This document shows, in pieces, positions 10,894-23,788 of a stretch of DNA of 64,000 bases. Source of the stretch: Lunularia cruciata (taxonomy: Eukaryota > Streptophyta > Marchantiopsida > Lunulariales > Lunulariaceae); the NCBI GenBank assembly GCA_948567375.1, contig OX419755.1:63678944-63742943 (forward strand), given 5' to 3'. The notes beneath the pieces are model-generated. The model saw nothing but the letters and a program-made list of their open reading frames with translations, was not told the origin of the DNA and searched no databases. Position 1 is the stretch's first letter. Each line of letters starts with the position of its first letter. The translations under genes and the position numbers were made by a program.

Positions 10894-11978
10894 TCAACAA
10901 TAATGAAAAAAGAAACAACAAAGAAGGTTCAAGAGTACCCTAAGTACAAAGATAAGTTGTGTATATTGATGAGGTTGTGATTGAAAGTTTCTAGAATTTT
11001 ATGGATCCTCACTCCTAGACTCTTGAACACATCAAGTCTAAATTTTCTAAGGGAAATCTTGAAATAAGAATCTTCAATACATGGTGAACATGTAGATATC
11101 TTAGACATAGGCTTGTATATCTTCTAAATTTGCCAATACTTAACTTCATGAATTGAGTTGAAAATTATAGACCTTATTATGACATTGAATCACCTTCACA
11201 ACATATAAATAGTTTTTAGTTGCAAGCTAAATTACCTACATGTGAACTTTGTAGACATAAGACAATCATATCTACTTTCACCTATGATCAAGCCTTTGGA
11301 GTGATCCATTATCACTAAATTGAACAACTTACAACTATGGTTATTGGGTTGGACTTATTGATGAAGTATCACAAGCTAATACTCTTGGTGTGAAAGTGTA
11401 CACAAGAGACCTAATTTTAGGAAAATTTTATTCTTTAATCACCATTTTAAAACTATGGTGACTCAAGATTCAATATATTTGTGTACTTCTTCTCTCCTTG
11501 TATATATTCTAAGTAGGACTTGAGTGCTACATACCATTCTTTGGTGCAATTTGGTATCTCCACTCTTATTTTCACTTCATAATATGATATTAGTGAAAAA
11601 TAATATGATATCAGAGCAAAAATGAGATTATGAGAGCCTTTTTTAGTTAAAATTTATGAGATTATTTTGGTTTCTAAGTGATTTGATTAGCAATATGATT
11701 TTATCAATTTGTGTTCTGAGTACTAAACTCAATACATATGGTAGCATCACAAGGCAAGGCCTTGACAAAGAACAATTATTAAACAATGAAATCTAGAATG
11801 TTTGCATTTTTTAAAGACCAAGAGTTGTTTGATTTTGTTTCCTCATTGAGGTGAAATAATAATGTGGTGCATTTTTGTAAGTATTGAGATATATAACACA
11901 TGTTACCTCATGTTATTATCATTCTTTTTTTGCTAGTTATAGCTTTCTTTGTAAGTCTAATTAGAGTTGTGCAAGATA
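10894..11978. other. AT-rich spacer between retroelement relics
   Basis: No reading frame of note is seen on either strand. Some of it may be decayed LTR or untranslated sequence of the gag relic to its left, but no LTR ends were found. Confidence 0.35.
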
Positions 11979-13769
11979 CTATCACAACATTTGCAACAAC
12001 AAATCTAGTTTACTCAAACATTGGAATTTAATCTTGGCAATCATGCTATAACAATAGTTGCTCAAGGACTACTGAGTGGCAACCAGATTTCATGTTACTA
12101 CTATTGATCACACTGTCAGAGCTACCATTTTCATGGTCAAGTGAACCTTCAGATGGAGTTGGAGTTCTAGGTCAAGTTAGAGAGATATGTCTTTGATGTG
12201 CAGCTCTAGAGAGCTCACTTCTTTGTTTGTTGTTGGGCCTTCAAGCTCTTTGCCATGGTGGATAGAGATCATTGAACATCATTTAGAGTCTCTTAGCTAG
12301 AATGGGTATGGCTTGATTGTGTAATCAAAGCACATTGTTGGTAGTACATTGAATTGAGTATTGAATTTGATTTGAGTTGAGTGTATGACCAAATTGACTA
12401 CATCAAAGAAATGAGTCAAGAAGAAATTAAGTAGAAAATACTATGGGTGTTTGTGATATCTCTAATCTTGGTGAAATTGATGGTATCTTCAATTTTTATT
12501 ACCTGATTTTGATTTTAATTGAGTGGATTATGCACGGAAGTGCTATGGAATTTGTTGTTGATTTTGATAGTTGGGTAGATAGTGTGTAGAAATGCTACAC
12601 AAAGTTATTAGAATTGAAGTCTATTTGAGATAATGGGTGTTTGATTTGGTTGATTGAAAAGTCCAATTTGAGAATGAGGGATTGAATTGGTGGTTGAGGC
12701 TCACAAATTGAGCAAAGATGCAAAATTGGGGTCGATCTAAGAACTTATCTCCTTGAATTAGGCATTTGGAATTCCACATCTCTAAATTGGAGAGATTATG
12801 ATGTATTAGAGGGGTTTTGGGGAGGATTTAAAGGTTCTCTAGATTAGCAAAAGGCTTGCAAGTTTGTCAAATGGGTCGGAGGCTATCAACATCACTATCA
12901 AATTTGGTGGAGGTTGCACTAACTAGTGCTTGAGTTTGTAGGACAACCCAAAATAATAAAATTTAGAGATTTTTTGGATATAAAAATATATCAACTTATA
13001 TTCAAATATTTGAATACAAGTTGACATACTCACTTTATATGCGTAATACTATTAATTAAAAATTTTAAATATGTGGGGTTGCTTTTGCAATTGTGGTACT
13101 AGCATTGATAACCATTTATACATTGGATAGTTTGGTGTGATTATTTCTACTTTATTAACAACAACTTCAATATTTATTATTGCTTTTATTGCATCTCCCA
13201 TTATAGATATTTGTAGTATAAGTTTGCATGGAAGTTAGCCATATTAGTGAAAGTTTGTATTGACAAGAAGAAATGCTTCAATTGGTTGGATCAAACCTTC
13301 CAAATACTAAAGTATTTGGAAGGTTTGAGGCATAGGACTATGGGCTCTCTATCCTAGCTAGTGCTAAGTTTGTGGAGGTTAGCCATAGTAGAGAGGGTTT
13401 GAATTGGCAAGAGGAAATGCTTGGTGATCCTAGTAGCATAGTAGTAGATAAACATTCCTATTATATCAAATACCAAATGGTGGTAAATTCAATCCGATTT
13501 GGATTTGTGAGATGGAAGGTTATTGTTTAGATTTCTTGTGATTGGACCCCTCCATTTGATACTTCCTATTTGTGCACCATATTTGAGTGAGGTTCCTTGA
13601 TCTTTAGAGTGTTGGTGCTTTGGTGTGCTCTTGGTAGTGAGGCTGAAGTGATGACCAGTGAAACTACCTACGTTTCTCTTTGATGAGGCAAGAAATAATG
13701 ACTTGCATATTGTGAAGGTGTTGTGATAATAAGTTACAAGTTGCACTTTCTCCTAGTATAGTTGTCAAA
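11979..13769 (+). repeat. Gypsy-1 5' LTR
   Basis: About 1.79 kb. It aligns by eye with the minus-strand LTR at 41450-43249 (1.8 kb), with part of the 3' LTR from 23085 and with 36624-37062. The family's LTR opens with a TGTCACAATATTTG-like word and closes with TTGTCACA; both ends are degraded here. Confidence 0.6.
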
Positions 13770-15413
13770 ATTAGAGTTATAGTAGTGGGTGGTGGTCAAT
13801 TGGTAGTCATACTTGGTGGTTATGATTGCAATTTAGGATACATTGTCATGATGGAGTTTTTTGGGAATTCTAGAGGAGATTTTGCTATAATAATCAATGG
13901 GTTAGCATAGAATGACACTTGGTATGAGCCTATATATCAAGTCTTAGTGAGAAAGGAGATTGATTCCAATTTGGAGTTTGACACAAAAGTTGATTCAATT
14001 GAGAGTGCACAATGTGTATCCACACCATTGTTGTGAGATATAGACAAGATTTATGGTGCTTCTAAAGGTTCCAAGTGCTTCTTTGGTATAGTGGGTACCA
14101 TTGAGTTGGATGACTTCAGTCAAGAGTATGATAGTTGGAGTGATCTATAGTAGATGCATAACTCAACTTTGCTCACACCATTCATGGCATGAAAGTGATT
14201 GTTCTAACACTTAGAGAGTCCATTGATAGATGACTATCAAAAGTTCAAGAGATCATACTTGGAAGAGATTGAGCTCTAGAGACAATATTGGTATCCAAAC
14301 TACATCTCCATCACTTCAAGTTTAGTTTCTAAAGGTAGATTGACAACACTCACTAGTTCTAGCTCTAGTAAAATTGGTGTATCCAATGGAGGTACACTGG
14401 TTGGAGATGGTGCTACTACAAGTGGATTTACTACCATAAGAGGTGGTGTTGTATATGTTGAGGTATATGCAATCCAATTCTAATATGGGACATTGGACAA
14501 AGAACTATGACATAAAGTGCATGATGCTATGTAATTGCATGCTACCTTACTAAATTTGGCAATGGTCTTTAGTTTGGTAGAGTACATTGAGCACAACATG
14601 GTGGAATAGAGAGTCATGAAATCTATATTTGGCAAGGAGACATCATCCACAACTATTACTTCTTCTAGTGCATAATAGAGTGCACTACATCATGTTTTCT
14701 TTTGAGTGTAGAGTAGACATTCCTGATTGTATGGGGCAAGTGGAGGACCTAGTGCACCTAGATCCTTACTCTCATTTTCTAATCAATTATAGCTAGTTAG
14801 TGGTGGTATTGCTTGTTTGACTTGTGGTGGACCTTACCACAAGAGAGAATGCATCCAAGGTACTAAGCATGATACCTTTGGAGCACCATAGCCAACCCAA
14901 AGATAATAGTACCATTGCCATAAATTTGGCCACACTAGTGGTTGATACTTTGACTTCAATTTGGAGTTATAGAGTCATAAGACTACCATGGCAAGCAGTA
15001 GAGGAGCCCCAAGTCATGGAAGATAGGGTGGTAGAGGTGAAAATAGAAGATATGCACCTAGTAGGGGCATAGTACTTGCCCTTGCTTTTGACACAACTAT
15101 GGCTATTCAAATTGAGTAGTTGGAGCAGAGATTGGCCAACATGGCTATAGTTCAAAGGAGCTCTAACTCAAATGTTGAGGCTTCCACTTCATATGTTGGT
15201 GATAGAGATATCCTTGAATTCATATGTGTATCAACACAAATAAATGCATATACCATAGTGACTAGGATTGCAATATGTGCACACAAAGAAGAGAGGCTTA
15301 GATAGATCAAACTTCCTTAGTCTTTAATACTTTCTAAGGCACTACAAATGACATCCATGGCTCCTAAACATCCTAGTGTAGGTATGGCAGGTGGTGATGG
15401 ATTGTATGATGAA

Positions 15414-15781
15414 CTAGATACTAATTACCTACCTACTTCTATAGGGATTGTGTGTAGTATAATATTAGAGGTCGCTCAATTGATTATGCATTCCCATTCA
15501 TTCTCAACAAGTGACTTATTTACATTGGGAGTTGATCCAACTCTAATGTTCTAGTTTGTTGCCATTTGCAGAAGTAAGAATGTTGTGGTTCCTACTTCTA
15601 GATACTAATTACCTACCTACTTCTATAGGGATTGTGTGTAGTATAATATTAGAGGTCGCTCAATTGATTATGCATTCCCATTCATTCTCAACAAGTGACT
15701 TATTTACATTGGGAGTTGACCCAACTCTAATGTTCTAGTTTGTTGCCATTTGCAGAAGTAAGAATGTTGTGGTTCCTACTT
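15414..15781 (+). repeat. Near-perfect 184-base tandem duplication
   Basis: 15414-15597 and 15598-15781 differ at one position by my reading (T versus C in the GTTGA(T/C)CCAAC word). Both copies start with CTAGATACTAATT. It lies inside the decayed gag/protease region of Gypsy-1, so it is much younger than the element. Confidence 0.92.
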
Positions 15782-17223
15782 CTAGAGCAAAGGTGGTTGA
15801 TGGTGGAGCCTATTTGGTTGAGGAACATGGGATCTACTCAACTATGAATGGCTTATGGTAAGCAATAATTTCTAGATTGGAGGAGTTACCTACTAGACTT
15901 GCATTTGAGAAGCTTGGTTTATAATAGGGGTTGTCCAATTGGATAAATAGAGTGTCATTTTCAATTTAAGTGGACCTTCAAGGAAGTTCTACACACCACA
16001 AAGGGTCTTATTGGACTCTAGTGCATAGCTCTTTATGTTGGAAAAGGCTAAAATTGTCAATATTAAGTTACAAAAGAACAATGTAGAGAGGTGTCTATTT
16101 TAGATCTAGATATCTCTAGGAAGTGGTTCCACCTAGTACATCACATATGGAGAGCTTATTGTCCAAATTCAACCTAGTCATCTGATTGGTAGTTCTATGA
16201 TGAGAGCTCAAGCCATTACAATAGTAGAAGAGTCATATGATTTGCTAGTTGGTGGAATAGTGTCATATCCCATGAGTTTCAACATTGACTATTAAGAGGA
16301 GATAACTTCCTATAGGCCAAGTGTTAGGAATGAAAATTTGCTATCTAGGAACAAGGTCAATCATCCAAACAAGATCAATCATCAACATACATAGAGTTTT
16401 ATGTGGTTTGGCCAAGAATCTAAGTATGCTCACAATTGCATTGATGCTTTATTAGGGTACTCAATCAAAAATTTACAATGTGCTCCTTTAATCATACAAG
16501 CCTTAACCAAACTTGCCAAGGTTTTTAGAGAGTCATGAAATAAAAAACTCTAGTTGGACTCTAGACTCAACACCAAGTTTGCAATTAGGTGAGGGATGTG
16601 TATGTTGCTTATTGGTGCACATTAGTAGTGGTAGTCTTGGCTCACTTAGTCAAGGATAATGATATCAATCTCTACTTTCAATGGTTCTATTACTTGGCTT
16701 GGTGAGTTATTGGAGGAGGATGCATATGTGGAGGATACCCTAGTACTAGAGGAGATCACTCAGATTTGGAGTACAAGTGTGGTTGTTCCATCCACCTTAG
16801 ATATTCCTCTATGGAGTCCTGATGAAGAGTTGCAACATCATGCTGATAGGTTGGTCCAATAGGCTTGGAGTGGAGCACTTATATCACTAGTAGACCAATT
16901 TGAGGATGACACTCCGTAGCTATTACCTTATCACCTTTGGATACCACACCTATTGCTAGGCAATATCTAGTGGAGGGAGTATTACTATTGGATTTTTTTG
17001 GTGAGATCAACATTGGGCTAGTTGTGTAATTGCAAGCATACATAATGTGGTTTGAAGGTACTACGTGGAGAGAAGATGGACTATTAGAAGAGTCTCTCTA
17101 CATCATGTGGCTTACTTGGCTTATTGGTATCTAGAGTTAATACTAATGTTAACAGTTGTGACTTACCAAATGACCCTACCATTAGACATTTCCTTAGGAG
17201 GAGATAACTTCCTATAGGCCAAG

Positions 17224-17648
17224 TGTAACAATATGGAGTTTAGCGACAAAGTCAGTCAGGCTCACAAAGTAGCACATAAGACAAATTAGCCTAGAATATT
17301 CCGGAAGTATCTAGGAAGCTTCTTGGGAAGCTTCCCGATTAGCTTAGCTTGCACCTTAAGTAAGTAGCTTCTAGAAGGAAGCTTCTAGAAGCTTCCAACT
17401 AGCTTAGCTTGCATGCCAAGTAGGCGGCTTCTAGAAGGAAGCTTCTTGAGAAGCTTCCTAGTTAACTTGGCTTGCACTCTAAGAAAGCGGCTTGAGGAAG
17501 CTTCTTGAGAGCTTCTCAAGGGCCTTGTATGCTACCTATAAATACCAAAGCCAAAGCTCATGCTAGGCATTCGGAGTTTTCCCTCATTCAAGTGTCCCAA
17601 TGTGAGTTTCCATTCTCCTATTTCTCTCCTCGGTTTTGGTCTTTTACA
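17224..17648 (+). mobile_element. Solo LTR with heat-shock-element array (TSD CCAAG)
   Basis: A 425-base insertion beginning TGTAACAA and ending TTTTACA is flanked on both sides by CCAAG (17219-17223 and 17649-17653), so it is a complete solo LTR. It contains about three tandem units of roughly 60 bases, each with GAAGCTTC or TTCTAGAA words. The best run is four perfectly spaced GAA/TTC units at 17378-17395. This is the binding pattern of plant heat-shock factors. A TATA-type word, TATAAATA, lies at 17537-17544, downstream of the array, as expected of an LTR promoter. The parent family has no internal region in this window; ONSEN-like Copia LTRs have similar logic, but kinship is not claimed. 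Confidence 0.88.
17300..17515 (+). promoter_or_regulatory. HSE-like array in the solo LTR
   Basis: Alternating GAA and TTC triplets at 5-base pitch: two GAAGCTTC words near 17325-17346, the four-unit run GAAGCTTCTAGAAGCTTC at 17378-17395, TTCTAGAA plus paired GAAGCTTC words at 17429-17457, and a weaker cluster near 17493-17515. Heat-shock transcription factors bind such nGAAnnTTCn arrays as trimers. Function here is inferred. Confidence 0.7.
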
Positions 17649-19670
17649 CCAAGTGTTATGAATGAAAATTTACTATATAGGAACAAGGTCAATCATCTAA
17701 ATAGATCAATCATCAACATACATAGAGGTTTATGTGGTTTGGCCAAGAATCTACCTATGCTCACAAAAACAATGATGCCTTTTTAGGGCACTCAATCAAA
17801 GATTTACAACATGCTCCTACAATGATACAAGCCCTTAGTCACACATGCCATGGTTTTTAAAGAGTCTGAACTAAAAAAATTCAACTCCAAGTTGGCAGTT
17901 AGGTGAGGAATGTGTATGTTGCTTAAAGGTGCACATTAGTAATGGCAATCTTGGCTCACTATAGTCATGGATTGTGGCGTCAATCCCTAATTTCAATAGT
18001 TCTATTACTTGGCTTGTAATTTATTGAAGCAAAATGCACATGCGGAGGATACCTAGTACCAGAGGAGATAATCCAGATTTGCAATACAAGTGAGGTTGTT
18101 CTATCCACCTTGGATGTTCCACTATGAAGTTCTAATGAGGACTTGTAGCATCATGTGGATAGGTTGGTGCAATAGGCATAGAGTGGAGCCTTTATATCAC
18201 TAGTGGACCAATTTGAGGATGAGTCTTTGTAGTCTATTACCTTATCACCTTTGTATCCCACACTTATTGCTTGGCAATATCTAGTGGAAGAAGTAATGCC
18301 TATTGATTTGTTTGGTGGGATCTACATTAAGTTAGTTGTATTGTTGCAAGCATACATAATGTTTGAAGGTACTTGTATGTGGAGAGAGATGATACTACAA
18401 GATGAGTCTCTCTACATCATGGTGCACACTTAGCTTATTAATATCTAGAGTTATTACCAATGTCAAAAATTAGGAGTTACCAAAAGACCCTACCAGTAGA
18501 CATTTCCTTATTGGGTGCGTAGGATCTAAAGAGACATGGTATCATTCATTTGGTGGCTTTTGGATAGCCATGTCAAGGACATATACATGTTGGACAAGAT
18601 CAAGGTCTATATGATCTTAGCTTTAGTATGTTTATGGAGATGCTACATATATTACATCATCTCCAAGTTCATCAAGTAGTTTCTCCAACATACATTTTGG
18701 AAAATATCCCTTTGATGGGTGATTCTTGCACACTAGTGGTATGAGTACACATCAAGTTCAGTCTTGGATTGGCCATGTAGTGTTATTGCATGTGGCTAGA
18801 GTTGGAGATGTGAGCACACCATCTTGGTCTTTGGTAGACAAACTTATTACCCAAAGAGGTTTTACAACATACTTATAATGGGATTCAACAACTACCATCC
18901 TTGATTGTTGATAATATTCTAGATATTGGGCGCCAATCCCAAATGGTAGGATTGGCCGATATATCACCTTAAGCAATGGTGAATCTTGTTGGGCAACATA
19001 GAGCCGCTTTACCCACACTCATGAGTTTCCTAACCTCCCATGCTTACAGGGAGGGAGGTCTTGGACTTATTTGGGACTCATAGTTACAATAGTTGGTGGA
19101 ACCCAATGCCAAAATGAAAGAGAGCAAGCAATGGGTTTCCATATTGGTATGACCAATGTGTTAATAACGTTAAAGGAATCCAAGTGTCAAGTGTTAGATC
19201 AGGTTATGGACCTAAACTGTTTAACTTGGATTGTGAGCCTTGGATTGGCTAAGCAATATAGGATATGCTTGATAGTCATCACCACTCCAACTCTTGTAAG
19301 CATTGTGCTTATCAAGACAATTCAAGCACATGTTGGTAGGGGGAGGAGGGAGCAATGGACCAAGTAGGCATGGTGTTATGGAGACCATCCAATGACTACT
19401 AGTGAGAGTAGTCTACTTGGGGTACATCCAAGTGAGCAAGGTCTACTTGAGATACATCCTTGGTCTACTTAGGACGTAGCTAAAAGACATGTGAAGCTTG
19501 CAACTAGAGCAGGGGAAGTTTTTTGCTCAGAAGTTGTACACTCTAGCAATTAGGAGTATGATGGTATTGCTCCCAAGGCCATATTATAGCAGCCATTTAG
19601 TACATCTTCCACTTATATAACAGTTATAGAAGATACTTGGAAGAGCCAAACATTGGACCCAAGCTTACAA

Positions 19671-19688
19671 GGGGGGGGGGGGGGGGGG
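19671..19688. repeat. Run of 18 G
   Basis: Homopolymer of 18 guanines inside the Gypsy-1 spacer; its length may be unstable or an assembly artefact. Confidence 0.95.
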
Positions 19689-19762
19689 AAGACGGAGAGT
19701 TTGGAGGTTCCTGAGAAACTACACAACTTGTTTTACCTTTAGTATGAAGGAGTTGGGTGCTC

Positions 19763-19794
<32 letters not shown>

Positions 19795-19828
19795 TTTGGA
19801 GTGAGTTTTTTCACTCCAAATATTATTA
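19763..19828. repeat. AAT microsatellite joined to a perfect hairpin
   Basis: (AAT)n at 19763-19794 runs into an inverted repeat with 18-base arms (19787-19804 and 19811-19828) and a 6-base T-rich loop. The arms centre on TTTGGAGTGA / TCACTCCAAA. Confidence 0.85.
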
Positions 19829-19989
19829 GCTGACTATTGATACACCGATTTTTTAACATCCATACAAATATAGTGACATGGAGAGTACACTTCGACTATA
19901 TTGATGCCAACCAAGAAAGACATGCATGGCAACTGCATAGATAGATGGATGTGTAGAGATTACTATCCTATTGACCGACAAACTAGGGC

Positions 19990-20950
19990 TGATTGATATG
20001 CTATGCATACACCAAAGGATAATTTTAATGCTATTGGGCATGCAAAGATCTTCAATACTTTGGGATCTTTGAGTAGGATATCATTAGTTGCCTATCAAGA
20101 AAGAGAACAAGTTCAAGATAACATTTTGGGTTTCATGGATCCTCACAATAGGATGTATTATATCAATTGTAGTTTTTACTATTTGGGTTAAAGAAAGTTC
20201 TTGCCGAGTTCTAAAGAGTTATTGATAGGATCCTAGTAGGATTAGATTTTTCTTGGTATTATATTGATGGCATTTTGGTTTGTAGCACTATTATGGAGTA
20301 ACATGATAGATATTTGTTGGAGGTTTTTGAGAAATTTAGATCTCATGGACTCAAATTACATCTTGGGAAGTGTAGATTCTCCTATGAAGAAGTTGCATAT
20401 TTGGGTCACACTATCTACCATGGGGGATGTGATTTTTGATAGACCAAGGTGGAGGCTACTAGAAATATTCCTTGACTTGCAGACCTATGGAGTGAAAACA
20501 TTCGCTGGGTTGGTGAACTTCTATCATCAATATATTAGAGAATTTAGTGCTCTTGCCAAGGCCTTGAAAAAGTTGACCAAGCTTACACAAGAGTGGTGTT
20601 GGGGAGATGAGCAAGAGAGAACTTTTATAAAGCTCAAGGAGAGATTGATATCTGCACTTATAAGAGACCAATCAGAGGATGTCCATTCTAAGTTTATATG
20701 ATTGGATTACATAGGGGCTTAGAGTAGTGTTCATCTAATATGATGATGAGAGGAAGGAGTTTGTGGTGGTCTACGCTAGTTGCTCCAAGAATTCAATAGA
20801 GGTGAAGTATAGTTCATATGTGGGAGAGTGCTTCACAACAATATGAGCAATAACACATTTATGAGGTTACTTATTTGGTTACCTTATCAATTTCATCATT
20901 TATCCTCAACCACTGAAGTGGTTGATGGATTCTGGCAAGCTTTCAAGGAA
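19990..20950 (+). mobile_element. Gypsy-1 reverse transcriptase / RNase H region (fossil)
   Basis: Translated text in the plus strand matches the fingers-to-connection part of Ty3/Gypsy reverse transcriptase and the start of RNase H, with NFYHQY and EWCW words at about 20517-20600. The same region is present at 45.2 kb plus 52.8-53.7 kb. It is decayed. Confidence 0.7.
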
Positions 20951-23640
20951 GCTTGCATGGTAGGCTTTGATTTTATAGGAGTATGATTTCACAATTATTC
21001 ACAAACTTGGAGTGATGAACCATGATGTAAATGGGTTGAATAGAAACCCATGTATCAACTACTAGGATTAGACCAGAGCATGCTAGCATGGTAAGGCAAA
21101 TGGGAAGATGGTGCCAAGTTGGCATGCATCTTCTTTTTTGTGTGTCTTGATTGAGGCTTTGATGACATTTCTCTATATATAGACAAGAGGAGTTGTTGAG
21201 GTCTCAAATCCAAAGAAAGATAGTGGTACAAGTCAACAAGACATTCATGATGAATTTAGGGTTTAGGGTCCATCATTGATGTCTCAATTATGGACTATCT
21301 TTTTGCACTAGTGTTGTGAGTGGCATAATTGGTATCAAGGAGAGAGACGGTGTCCTTCAGCAAGCCAAACAGTTTAGATTAGAGTGTGTACATCTTCTTT
21401 GGGTATGGGAGGATGGTAGGGTGCAAGTATTATCCCTTCCATCTCAAAGACCATAGTTGGTATGACATGCTCATGAGGAGCTAGAAAATTTTGGAGTAAA
21501 GCAAACATATAGCTTACTCTCTCTTATTTTTGGTGGACAATGTGCAGACTGATGTATAATAGTTTGTTGCAAGATGTGTAGTTTGTGATTGAGTTAGAGT
21601 ATCATTCAATGTTCATACACCATAGTTACACCCACTACCTATCATAGAGTTGGGTTACCAATAGAGTTTGGATTTTTTTGGACTTTTATCATTGATTGTT
21701 AGATATCATTGGTATGTTTTGGTTATGGTGGAACACTTCTCCAAGCAGATTGAGTTGGTGGGACTTCCTAAAAAGTCTAGTGAAGGGATAACTTACTCAT
21801 TCTTGGATTGGGTTCCTAGTTACTTTGGTGCACCAGTTTAGGTCTTGACTAATCAGGGACAAAGTTCTTGTGAGAGAAGTAAAAAGTTCTTACAAGTCTT
21901 TGTGACAAGGCCTTGATTGATCACCATACTACCTCCCAAGATCACCTTGAGTCAGATGTCTTAGCAAAGAGTGTGGTTTAGATGGAGTTCTAACAAGTCT
22001 TTGTGACGGGGCCTTGATTGATCACCATACTACCTTCCAAGATCACTTTGAGTCAGATGGCTTACCAAAGAGTGTCGTTTAGATGGTGAAGAGAAGATTT
22101 CATAAGTACAATTTGTAGAGAGGACACTTGGGAAATTGGGATCACCAATTACCTTGGTTGGCCTTAGGCTATTAGTTCAGCCAACAAGCCTCCTTAGCAT
22201 CCTTCTCTCCTTAATTTCTACTATATGGATGAGATCCAAATTTATATACAACCATTTGTTGGAATGTTATTGTAGTTTTGGATTTGGATGATTTGAATAT
22301 AAAGATGAGCACATGTTCTCAACAAGAAAAGATCTTTTGAAAAGTGATACCAATAGCCTTTGAGAACTTAGCAATTGCTCTACAAAGGAATACCTTATTT
22401 TAAGCTACTATTCTAGAGGAAGTTATAGACAATCAATCCATTGATTTCATCCAAGTGATTGTGTATATTTATAGCAAATTGCACCAATGACACTTGATGT
22501 GACTACATGCCTCACTATCTTGATAGTGCATGAGGTTTTTCCTTCTAGAGTCATCATATTAGAAGGACGTGGTTGTGTTGTTTGGAAGGATCATATGTGC
22601 AATTGTGCACCATGCCACCTCCCAAATATTGATGGCACCATGGACCCAAGCTTAGCAATTGTATGTGTAGGCTTGTGATATATATTACGTGGATCTTCTA
22701 GTGTAGTTGCTATTATGTTGGTGTGCGATGGCTATTGGAGAGGATGGCATATGGTATGTTTCACTCTTCCTCTCATGGCGGTTCCTCAAAGGATAATGGC
22801 TATATCTTCAATGTACTTGAACTATAGCTAGTTCACCCTTTATGTGGTATAGATTACAAACAAGCAACTAATGATGGAGCTTGATAGCATTTGGCCTCTT
22901 CATCTTTGCCCACCATAGGGTATATCACATACTTGGAATATATAGCTATTTGGAGTTAGAGGGACCTAATCGCCAACTAGGGGGCAATTGTGGCACTTTA
23001 GATTTCATGTGTGACTTCTATATAAGTTGTCCTTCTATAATTTATGATATTGACAACAATATATGTTGTGATATATGCATAATATAACACAATATTTGCA
23101 ACACCAAAGCTAGTTTGTTCAAATGTAGGAGTGTTAGTCTTGGCAGTCATAGCTATACCAATGGTTGCTCAAGGATTGCTTAGTGACAGCCAAATTTTGT
23201 GTTAGGGCTATTGATTACACTATTAGAGCTGCCATTTGTACAATCAGGTGGACCATTAGATAAGCCATTGATTGTGCTATTAGGGTTGGATTTTTGGTTT
23301 AGGCAATGGGGTATACCTTTGAAGTGTAGCTCTAAAGAGCTCACTTCTTTGATGTTTGGACTTTCAAGCTCTTGGATATGGTGGAAAGAGGTTGATGAAA
23401 GTCACTTGGAGTCTCTTAGCTAGAGTGGATGTGGCTTGACTATGTAATCAAAGTCCATTTTTGGCAGTACATTGAATTGAGTGTTGAGTTTTTTTATCCA
23501 AGTTGAGTGTGTGACTGAACTGATTATTATGGCACTTTAGAGTTCATATGTAACTTCTATATGAGTTGTACCTCTATAGTGTATGATGTTGAAAATGATG
23601 TATACTATGTAGCAATGTATACATGCACAACAATACACTG

Positions 23641-23745
23641 TACAAGCCAATCATGATGTGTCAAATATTTGTTATTTCTTTACTTCACACAAAGTAAACT
23701 TTTATGTGCCATATGTTCTTTACCTTGTCATCATATAAAGAGTAA

Positions 23746-23788
<43 letters not shown>

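Larger units (their letters stand above)
16296..18510 (+). repeat. Roughly 0.9-kb duplicated spacer segment
   Basis: 16296-17191 and 17192-18510 are two copies of the same spacer; the second is interrupted by the solo LTR at 17224-17648. The copies are clearly similar but diverged by many substitutions, so this duplication is older than the 184-base one. The related minus-strand element at 37-44 kb appears to have a single unit. Confidence 0.75.
11979..23640 (+). mobile_element. Gypsy-1 LTR retrotransposon relic, plus strand
   Basis: Order of parts: 5' LTR (about 11979-13769), gag and protease region (about 13900-16330), a long non-coding spacer enlarged by duplication (16296-19700), reverse transcriptase/RNase H (about 19990-20950), integrase (about 21050-22500), a purine-rich tract just before 22990, and part of a 3' LTR (about 23085-23520). 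RT/RNase H is recognised from the NFYHQY and EWCW text that opens the Ty3/Gypsy connection region. Relatives of the same family lie at 37-45 kb and 45/53 kb. It is heavily decayed, with many breaks throughout, and hence old. It holds a nested solo LTR at 17224-17648. Confidence 0.75.

Noticed and set aside
22989-23084. Start of the Gypsy-1 3' LTR placed at 22989 (TGTGGCAC after a purine tract)
   Set aside because: The other family members open at the CACAATATTTG word, which here begins at about 23085. The 22989 segment recurs near 23524 as separate 3' non-coding sequence.
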